DNA of 34,229 nucleotides from Rhodothermales bacterium (GTDB taxonomy: Bacteria; Bacteroidota; Rhodothermia; Rhodothermales; Bin80), in NCBI GenBank assembly GCA_012271185.1, contig JAAXGV010000178.1, forward strand, positions 27,601 to 61,829, read 5' to 3'. Made by a program: the position numbers and the translations under genes. This document shows, in pieces, positions 27,660 to 34,229 of the stretch. Under the pieces are notes generated by a model. It worked only from the letters and a program-made list of their open reading frames with translations. It did not search any database and was not told the origin of the DNA. How positions within the stretch are numbered: position 1 is the first letter of the stretch; each line of letters starts with the position of its first letter.

Positions 27660-28823
27660 ATGTCATTAGGTAGAAAAATCCGGTACGGCATGGTGGGGGG
27701 AGGCCCCGGTGCTTTCATTGGCGCTGTGCACCGCATGGCTGCCGCCCTCGATGGAACGATAGAGCTGGTGGCTGGAGCATTTTCCGCCAGCCCGGAGAAG
27801 TCGTACCAGCAGGGCGCCGCGCTGGGCCTAGACCCTGGCCGGGTCTACGGGTCGTTCCGGGCGATGGCAGACAGTGAGTCTGCACGCGATGATGGCATCG
27901 ATGTCGTATCGATTGTGACACCTAACCACATGCACTTTCCCGTTGCGAAGACGTTCCTCGAAGCGGGCTTTCATGTCATATGTGACAAGCCGATGACGAA
28001 TACGCTGACGGATGCAGAAGCGCTTTGCAGGCTTGTCCGGGAGCAGGATGCCGTGTTTGTGCTCACGCACAATTACACGGGCTATCCCATGGTCAAGGAG
28101 GCCCGCGGCATTGTCCAAGGCGGTCGTCTCGGTGTGATACGCAAGGTTATTGTGGAGTACCCGCAGGATTGGCTGGCCACACCCCTGGAGCGTACAGGAC
28201 ACAAGCAGGCGGACTGGCGCACGGACCCAAAGCGGGCGGGCGCAGGCGCGTTGGGTGACATAGGCTCTCATGCCGAAAACCTTGCCCGCTATATCACGGG
28301 CCTGGAGCTGTCCGCCCTGTGCGCTGATGTGACGACGTTCGTTCCCAGGCGTCCGATCGACGATGACGTAAGCATGCTGGTCCGCTACAAAGGAGGGGCG
28401 CGCGGCGTGTTGCATGCATCGCAGGTTTCGGTCGGCGAAGAGAACAACCTCAACATCCGTGTGCATGGCTCGGAGGGCTCTATCCAGTGGTTTCAGGAGC
28501 ACCCCAACTGGTTGTACTTCCGGAAGCTCGGTGGCCCGGAGCGGATCCTCAAGCGCGGCAACGACTACCTGTCGCCTGCTGCACAGCATGCCTCCAGGCT
28601 GCCCAGTGGACATCCTGAGGCCTTCCTGGAGGCCTTTGCGAATATCTATGCCAGTGCGGCCCGCACGATTGCGGCCAGGATTGCCGGGCATGAGCCTGGA
28701 GAATTTGACACAGACTTTCCCACGGTGCAGGATGGCGCGCGTGGCGTGCACTTCATCCTGACATCCCTGGAAAGCGGCAGGCAGCGCAAGTGGACAGACG
28801 CGGCCTACACTCCACCAGAATAG
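27660..28823 (+). CDS. Gfo/Idh/MocA-family oxidoreductase (no obvious signal peptide)
   Basis: [83 protein letters not shown]. Confidence 0.95.
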   Translation: MSLGRKIRYGMVGGGPGAFIGAVHRMAAALDGTIELVAGAFSASPEKSYQQGAALGLDPGRVYGSFRAMADSESARDDGIDVVSIVTPNHMHFPVAKTFLEAGFHVICDKPMTNTLTDAEALCRLVREQDAVFVLTHNYTGYPMVKEARGIVQGGRLGVIRKVIVEYPQDWLATPLERTGHKQADWRTDPKRAGAGALGDIGSHAENLARYITGLELSALCADVTTFVPRRPIDDDVSMLVRYKGGARGVLHASQVSVGEENNLNIRVHGSEGSIQWFQEHPNWLYFRKLGGPERILKRGNDYLSPAAQHASRLPSGHPEAFLEAFANIYASAARTIAARIAGHEPGEFDTDFPTVQDGARGVHFILTSLESGRQRKWTDAAYTPPE

Positions 28824-28828
28824 AAGCA

Positions 28829-29827
28829 ATGCCAAGACCTGTTACGCTGTTCACCGGCCAGTGGGCGGACCTTCCACTGGAGGTCCTTGCCGCCAAGGCA
28901 GCCTCGTGGGGCTTTGACGGTCTTGAGTTGGCCTGCTGGGGGGACCACTTCGATGTCGCAAGTGCCGTGGAGGATGACGGCTACTGCCAGAAGCAGCGTG
29001 CGCTCCTGAAGCGCCACAACCTGTCGCTCTTTGCCATCAGCAACCACCTGGCAGGGCAGGCGGTTTGTGACCATATTGACAGCAGGCATAAGAGTATTCT
29101 GCCGCCCCGCGTCTGGGGCGACGGGGACGCGGAGGGCGTCCGCATGCGGGCCGCTGAGGAGATGAAGCTGACGGCACGCGCTGCGGCGCGTTTGGGTGTC
29201 AGTGTGGTCAACGGGTTCACGGGTAGCAGCATATGGCCGCTGCTGTATTCGTTTCCGCCCAACACACCGGAGATGATTGACGCGGGCTATGATGACTTTG
29301 CTGCGCGCTGGAACCCTATCCTGGATGTGTTTGACGAGGCGGGTGTGAGGTTTGCGCTGGAGGTTCACCCTACGGAGATCGCTTTTGATATTACCAGTGC
29401 ACGGCGGGCACTGGAGCACCTTGAGTACAGAGAGGCGTTTGGGTTCAACTACGATCCCAGCCACTTCGGCTATCAGGGCGTAGATTACGTGGCGTTCATT
29501 GACGCTTTTGCTGACCGTATATACCACACCCACATGAAGGATGTCTGGTGGTCCGATCGTCCTGCGGCGGCTGGTGTGTTTGGCGGTCATGTTGATTTTG
29601 GGCACCCGGACCGTTTTTGGGATTTTCGGTCTATTGGTCGGGGCAGGATAGATTTTGAGGAGATCATTCGCGCCCTGAACCGTGCAGGCTATGGGGGGCC
29701 ACTGTCTATCGAATGGGAGGATGGCGGCGTGGACCGGGAGCATGGCGCCCGAGAAGCTTGCGGATATATCAAGCATGTGGACTTTGAGCCCTCGGCGGCA
29801 GCTTTTGATGCGGCGTTTACCCGTTAG
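28829..29827 (+). CDS. Sugar phosphate isomerase/epimerase-like TIM-barrel protein (no signal peptide)
   Basis: [91 protein letters not shown] at 28829 preferred over the track start. Confidence 0.93.
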   Translation: MPRPVTLFTGQWADLPLEVLAAKAASWGFDGLELACWGDHFDVASAVEDDGYCQKQRALLKRHNLSLFAISNHLAGQAVCDHIDSRHKSILPPRVWGDGDAEGVRMRAAEEMKLTARAAARLGVSVVNGFTGSSIWPLLYSFPPNTPEMIDAGYDDFAARWNPILDVFDEAGVRFALEVHPTEIAFDITSARRALEHLEYREAFGFNYDPSHFGYQGVDYVAFIDAFADRIYHTHMKDVWWSDRPAAAGVFGGHVDFGHPDRFWDFRSIGRGRIDFEEIIRALNRAGYGGPLSIEWEDGGVDREHGAREACGYIKHVDFEPSAAAFDAAFTR

Positions 29828-30872
29828 CGCGTATTGGGTGTTGTGGCTTGGTGCTGCTACGGGCTGCGCTGCCCCTGCGGCCATGACACCGCCGCCATCG
29901 CCGGGGGTGCCCGGTGAAGAAGCCGAAACTGACACCGTGCTCCCCGATCGTGCGGCCATGACACCGTCACCGGGGGTGCACACGTCGTACACAGTAACTG
30001 AGACCATTCCTGGCACGGAGGTAAGCTTCACTATGGTGATGATTCCGGGCGGGCGCTTCAAGATGGGCAGTCCTTCTGATGAGGCGGGCAGAGACGAGGA
30101 TGAGGGGCCGCAGCGTGAAGTCACTGTGGACGCGTTCTACATGGGCACGCACGAGGTGCTCTACGACGCCTGGTTGATATACCGTTCCCGCAAGCGCGAT
30201 AATGCCGTGGCGGCGCCGGGCAGTGACTTTGATCCGGATATTGTGGCAAGGCCCAGTCCGCCGTACGAAGACCCTGCGCACGGTATGGGCACAACGGGCC
30301 ATCCGGCGGTAGGAATGACGCAATGGGCGGCGCTCCAGTATGCGCGCTGGTTAACAGAGAAGACTGGTCACTTCTACCGCCTACCAACCGAGGCCGAGTG
30401 GGAGTATGCCTGCCGTGCCGGTACGACCACGCCCTTCAGCTTTGGTGAGAGGGCGCTTGATGCGCATGCATGGTATTCCGGCAACAGTGATGAGACCTAT
30501 CATCCGGTCGGTGAGAAAGCGCCCAACCCATGGGGCCTGTTTGACATGCATGGCAACGTGGCTGAGTGGACACTGGACGAGTATGATGCAACCTTCTATG
30601 AGGACACGTTATCATGGAATCCGTGGTCGATGCCGACACGTCTGCACCCGCGTACGGTGCGCGGAGGCGCCTACGATGACAGCCCTGAGGCCTTGCGGTG
30701 TGCCTCGCGGCTGGAGTCCAGCGCCAGCTGGAAGCGGCGTGACCCGCAGGTCCCAAAAAGCATGTGGTGGAACACGGATTCGCCTTTTGTGGGATTCAGG
30801 CTCGTGCGGGATGTTGATCCTCCTTCTGCCGAAATGCAGGCCAGATTCTGGAGCTTAGTGCTGGGTGGGTGA
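29808..30872 (+). CDS. SUMF1/formylglycine-generating-enzyme-family lipoprotein
   Basis: Lipobox [109 protein letters not shown]. Start at 29808 chosen. Confidence 0.93.
   Translation: MRRLPVSAYWVLWLGAATGCAAPAAMTPPPSPGVPGEEAETDTVLPDRAAMTPSPGVHTSYTVTETIPGTEVSFTMVMIPGGRFKMGSPSDEAGRDEDEGPQREVTVDAFYMGTHEVLYDAWLIYRSRKRDNAVAAPGSDFDPDIVARPSPPYEDPAHGMGTTGHPAVGMTQWAALQYARWLTEKTGHFYRLPTEAEWEYACRAGTTTPFSFGERALDAHAWYSGNSDETYHPVGEKAPNPWGLFDMHGNVAEWTLDEYDATFYEDTLSWNPWSMPTRLHPRTVRGGAYDDSPEALRCASRLESSASWKRRDPQVPKSMWWNTDSPFVGFRLVRDVDPPSAEMQARFWSLVLGG
29876..29979 (+). repeat. Imperfect direct repeat in the N-terminal linker of the SUMF1-like gene
   Basis: tgcggccatgacaccgccgccatcgccgggggtgc (29876-29910) and tgcggccatgacaccgtcaccgggggtgc (29951-29979); in-frame 75 nt period, encoding [11 protein letters not shown] and AAMTPSPGV. 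Confidence 0.8.
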
Positions 30873-30925
30873 TTTAGCAGGAGTTTTGGTAAGTTCTGTG
30901 CCATTCACGAATACGGAGACTCACT

Positions 30926-32266
30926 ATGAATGACTCGATGTCACGTCGGGATTTTGTCAGGGGTGGCACCGCCGCCGTTGTAGGCTCGGTTGTTGCAAGC
31001 CGGCTTCCGCTCTCAGCCAGTGCTTACTTCGGGGTTGACGACACGATCCGAGTTGGGCTTGTTGGTTGCGGCGGCCGCGGTACTGGTGCGGCCTTGCAGG
31101 CCTTGCGTGCCGCCCCCAATACCAGGCTGGTAGCTATGGCCGATGCGTTTGCTGACCGCATCGAAACCAGCTACAAAAACATGGCAGAGGACGAGGAGGG
31201 CCAGGACGTGGCGGCGCAGATCGAGGTGCCGCCGGAGATGCGCTTTGATGGCTTTGACGGCTACCGGCATGTCATTGAGCAGTCTGACGTGGTTATCCTT
31301 ACAACGCCTCCGGGCTTCAGGCCAATCCACTTTGATGCTGCGGTGGAGGCTGGAAAGCAGATCTTTATGGAGAAGCCGTTGGCGACGGACGCGCCAGGGG
31401 TGCGGCAGATTCTGGCGACCGCCGAGAAGGCCAGGGCTAGAAAGCTGAATGTTGTCGTTGGCTTGCAGCGCCATTACCAGACGGTGTACCGCGAGTGGGT
31501 CAAGCGTTTGCACGACGGCGTCATTGGTGACATCCTGGTGGGCCGGGTGTATTGGAACAGCGGCGGCGTATGGGTCCGTACACGCGAGGAGTATGAAAAG
31601 AAGGCCGGGCGTCCGCTAACGGAGATGGAGTATCAGATGCGCAACTGGTACTACTTCAATTGGCTGTGTGGTGATCATATTGTTGAGCAGCATATCCACA
31701 ACATCGATGTTGGTAACTGGGTTATGCAGGGTTATCCGCTCATGGCCCAGGGGACAGGGGGGCGCCTGATGCGTACCGGCAAGGACCACGGCGAGATATA
31801 TGACCATCACTATGTGGAGTTTGAGTATGCTGGCGGTCGCCGTGTCCTGAGCCAGTGCCGGCATTTTGAGAACTGTCTCAACAACGTGTCTGAGGGCTTT
31901 CATGGTACCGGGGGTATAGCACCGCGGAGAGGCGAGATCCTGGGCCCAGGCGGTGAGGCGCTGTACAAGCACCGTGATCAAGACGATCCCAACCCGTACC
32001 AGGTCGAGCATGACGAGCTGTTCGCAGCCATCAATGCGGGGGAGTACAAGTTTGCGGACACCGAAAACGGTGCATATGCCACCTTGAGCGCGATCATGGG
32101 GCGTATGGCTACGTATTCCGGGCAGGAGATATCCTGGGACGATGCATTGAATTCGGAGGAGCAGCTGGTTCCCGGAACGTTTGCATGGGATGCTGATCCC
32201 CCTGTGATGCCTGATGCCGACGGCTATTATCCGGTACCAAAGCCAGGTACGGCCACTGCGATGTGA
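30926..32266 (+). CDS. Gfo/Idh/MocA-family oxidoreductase with Tat signal
   Basis: SRRDFVRGGTAAVVGSVVAS Tat-like leader; IRVGLVGCGGRGTGAALQALRA; ILTTPPGFRPIHFDAAVEAGKQIFMEKPLATDAPGVRQIL; GLQRHYQ. Confidence 0.95.
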   Translation: MNDSMSRRDFVRGGTAAVVGSVVASRLPLSASAYFGVDDTIRVGLVGCGGRGTGAALQALRAAPNTRLVAMADAFADRIETSYKNMAEDEEGQDVAAQIEVPPEMRFDGFDGYRHVIEQSDVVILTTPPGFRPIHFDAAVEAGKQIFMEKPLATDAPGVRQILATAEKARARKLNVVVGLQRHYQTVYREWVKRLHDGVIGDILVGRVYWNSGGVWVRTREEYEKKAGRPLTEMEYQMRNWYYFNWLCGDHIVEQHIHNIDVGNWVMQGYPLMAQGTGGRLMRTGKDHGEIYDHHYVEFEYAGGRRVLSQCRHFENCLNNVSEGFHGTGGIAPRRGEILGPGGEALYKHRDQDDPNPYQVEHDELFAAINAGEYKFADTENGAYATLSAIMGRMATYSGQEISWDDALNSEEQLVPGTFAWDADPPVMPDADGYYPVPKPGTATAM

Positions 32267-33279
32267 GGCTGTTCGCAGGTGTTGCGCTTGTTTTTGCGGC
32301 ATTGTTGCTCCCTGGGCCCGTTGCGGCTCAGGCCCTTCAGCGGTTTGTCTTCGTCCGGCCGCAGATGGGGGTGCAGGTCAACATTGTCATTTTAGCGTCC
32401 GACAGTGCGCATGCGGCGACAGGCGCTGAGGCTGCCTTCGTGCGCATCGACACGCTGAACGCAAAGCTCAGCGACTACCTGTCAAACAGTGAGCTGGCGA
32501 GGCTGTCAGGAGCAGCAGGGGGCGGCCGACCGGTACGAGTGAGCGACGACCTGTGGTTCGTCCTGGTGCAGGCGCAGAGGTTTGCAAAAGACACGGGAGG
32601 ACTTTTTGATCCGACCGTGGGACCACTTACGCGCCTGTGGCGGTGGGCCGCCAGGCGCAACACGCTTCCGCCGCAGTCAGAGATCGACGCTGCGCGGAGC
32701 CGGGTGGATTTCCGGCTTATGGTGCTGGACCATAGCGCCCAAACCGTGCAGCTCGCCAGGCATGGCATGCGTCTGGACCTGGGTGGCATTGCGAAGGGCT
32801 ATGCTGCGGACAAGGCTTTGACGGTTCTCAGGGAAGAGGGCCTTGTGTATGCTGTTGTGGATGTGGGGGGAGACATTGCAGTTGGAGAGGTGCCGGAGGA
32901 TTCGACGGGCTGGACCGTGGAGATCGGTCCTGCTGGCCGGGTGCAGCTGGCCGGCTGTGGCATTGCCGCCTCTGGCTCCACGTACCGGTATACTGAGCAG
33001 GATGGCGTCAAGTATTCGCATATCCTGGATCCACGCACAGGCATGGGACTCACACACCGCCGCACGGTTACGGTCATTGCGCCTTCGGCCACGGAGGCCG
33101 ATGCGCTGGCCTCTGCCGCAAGCGTGATGGCAGCAGACGAGCTGCGGCGCTTTGGCGAGAAGAAGGGCATCAGCCTCTGTAAGGAAGAGTCCGTCGCACG
33201 CTGCCTGAAAGCGTGTGGCGATTCGGCCCCTGGAATCATCGAGTGGCAGGAAAGCGTGGTCGGCAATGCGGGGTGGTAA
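32263..33279 (+). CDS. apbE: FAD:protein FMN transferase
   Basis: Signal peptide; MGVQVNIVI; FAKDTGGLFDPTVGPLTRLW; LDLGGIAKGYAADKAL; YAVVDVGGDIAVG; YSHILDPRTGMG. GTG start in a GTGA overlap with the upstream stop. Confidence 0.95.
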   Translation: MRLFAGVALVFAALLLPGPVAAQALQRFVFVRPQMGVQVNIVILASDSAHAATGAEAAFVRIDTLNAKLSDYLSNSELARLSGAAGGGRPVRVSDDLWFVLVQAQRFAKDTGGLFDPTVGPLTRLWRWAARRNTLPPQSEIDAARSRVDFRLMVLDHSAQTVQLARHGMRLDLGGIAKGYAADKALTVLREEGLVYAVVDVGGDIAVGEVPEDSTGWTVEIGPAGRVQLAGCGIAASGSTYRYTEQDGVKYSHILDPRTGMGLTHRRTVTVIAPSATEADALASAASVMAADELRRFGEKKGISLCKEESVARCLKACGDSAPGIIEWQESVVGNAGW

Positions 33280-33928
33280 CGACATGCCAGGTGGCTCCCC
33301 ATGGCTTCGGCTGACCGGCAGGCAGCCGATCAATGTGCCGGATAAGCCGCACCTCGCCGGTAAGGACCAGGTGCTTTTCCTGCGTGGCCTGGCGCGGGCA
33401 GCGCGTTACTTGGAGTATGGTGGCGGCGGCAGCACCGTCCTGGCGGCACAACAAGGGGTCAGCACGGTGTGCATTGAGAGCGACCGGCGATATGCGGAGG
33501 CGTTGAAGTCAAAGATTCAGCCTTTCGACCACCACGTCGTGGTGCACTATGCCGACATTGGCCCGACGGGCCGGTGGGGAAGGCCGCTCAGGGTCTTTGC
33601 AACGCCTCGCCGCCGCCGCAGGTACCCAAACTATGTGTATGCGCCCGACCGGTATGCAGATGGCGGATTCTTTGACCTGGCCCTTGTTGATGGACGGTTC
33701 CGGGTCGCGTGTGCACTGTACCTGCTGCTGAGAGCAGTCGAGCACAGGATACCGCGCCTGATCTGTTTTGACGACTACGTGCGGCGTCCTCAGTACCATG
33801 TCATAGAGGAGTTCTGTGAGCCTTGCCGTGTGGGCGAGAACATGGCGTTTTTCCGGCCTGGCCCTGCAAATATCAGACGACTGCCAGACGATGCGGACAT
33901 TCGGGCGTTCTGCCGGCACCCGATGTGA
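33266..33928 (+). CDS. Putative SAM-methyltransferase-fold protein
   Basis: RYLEYGGGGSTVLAAQQGVSTVCIESDRRYAEALKSKI resembles motif I and the following strand of class I methyltransferases; FFDLALVDGRFRVACALYLL. Start uncertain (33266 or 33284). Confidence 0.6.
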   Translation: MRGGNDMPGGSPWLRLTGRQPINVPDKPHLAGKDQVLFLRGLARAARYLEYGGGGSTVLAAQQGVSTVCIESDRRYAEALKSKIQPFDHHVVVHYADIGPTGRWGRPLRVFATPRRRRRYPNYVYAPDRYADGGFFDLALVDGRFRVACALYLLLRAVEHRIPRLICFDDYVRRPQYHVIEEFCEPCRVGENMAFFRPGPANIRRLPDDADIRAFCRHPM

Positions 33929-34038
33929 TACTGTCTCACGCACATGCTGCAAAGATGCCGTGGATTTTTCCAGGATACGCGCTGTGCCAGTGCCCGTCCA
34001 GGCCTGCCATACGTGTTGACGGCACAAATTCAGGTTTA

Positions 34039-34062
34039 AGTTTGGGAATTACATGCCAAACT
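34039..34062. other. Perfect 7-bp inverted repeat, AGTTTGG-N10-CCAAACT
   Basis: agtttgg gaattacatg ccaaact in non-coding sequence. No following T-run, so not a clear intrinsic terminator. Confidence 0.4.
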
Positions 34063-34113
34063 AGCATGATCTGCGCCTGGTTCGCAAGTGCTCGGCCATG
34101 ATTGATAATGACG

Positions 34114-34229
34114 TTATAAATATCTCAGTTTTACAGAGTTGAGCGGAACATCATAGCCCCGCATCCGTGCCAGAGCTGTCACCAGCCAACGGATACAATG
34201 GCCCTCAACGCACCAGGAAAACACTACCG
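34114..34229 (-). CDS. Possible C-terminal fragment of an unidentified protein entering from the right edge
   Basis: Reverse strand open to the window edge: VVFSWCVEGHCIRWLVTALARMRGYDVPLNSVKLRYL*. Short, unsupported by a known motif. Confidence 0.25.
   Translation of the reverse strand, partial: VVFSWCVEGHCIRWLVTALARMRGYDVPLNSVKLRYL

Noticed and set aside
1-34229. CRISPR arrays, transposases/IS elements, prophage modules, rRNA, toxin-antitoxin pairs, known anti-phage systems
   Set aside because: No regularly spaced repeats, DDE/recombinase motifs or terminal repeats were seen; the holin-like ORF alone is a common chromosomal membrane protein family and does not indicate a prophage.

Overview
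High-GC, densely packed bacterial chromosomal window. The style suggests Bacteroidota/Rhodothermota, which is inferred from gene content only. Almost all genes from ~0.3 to 24 kb lie on the + strand with 4-20 nt overlaps. They are housekeeping or envelope genes: PfkB kinase, a lipoprotein with one CXXCH, folB, maf (-), an orphan ParA, penicillin acylase, an NSS transporter, a redoxin-like protein, a LuxE-like/LuxC-like pair, small membrane proteins, adk, polyprenyl synthetase, a bifunctional PGI/PMI, a large metallopeptidase/beta-propeller/outer-membrane protein, a PQQ-repeat lipoprotein, PEGA, CvpA, SbcC, MerR, tRNA-Pro(GGG) and a RodZ-like protein. From ~24 to 33.3 kb there is a sugar-oxidation-type accessory cluster: ROK kinase, DUF1080/3-keto-disaccharide hydrolase, gluconate-2-dehydrogenase subunit 3, two TIM-barrel isomerases, two Gfo/Idh/MocA oxidoreductases, an SUMF1-like protein and ApbE. 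Points most worth a second look: (i) the putative 3-keto-glycoside cluster, with one exported and one apparently cytosolic copy each of the isomerase and oxidoreductase, and an orphan Gluconate_2-dh3 subunit without its GMC partner; (ii) the luxE/luxC-like pair without luciferase; (iii) the HEXXH + PD40 + beta-barrel fusion protein; (iv) a MerR CDS whose stop codon lies inside a tRNA-Pro gene; (v) a ROK gene whose N-terminus has no ATG/GTG/TTG start and is truncated in the ORF track; (vi) an unusually long, feature-poor 679 bp divergent intergenic region. All family calls come from reading the translations; no database search was run.
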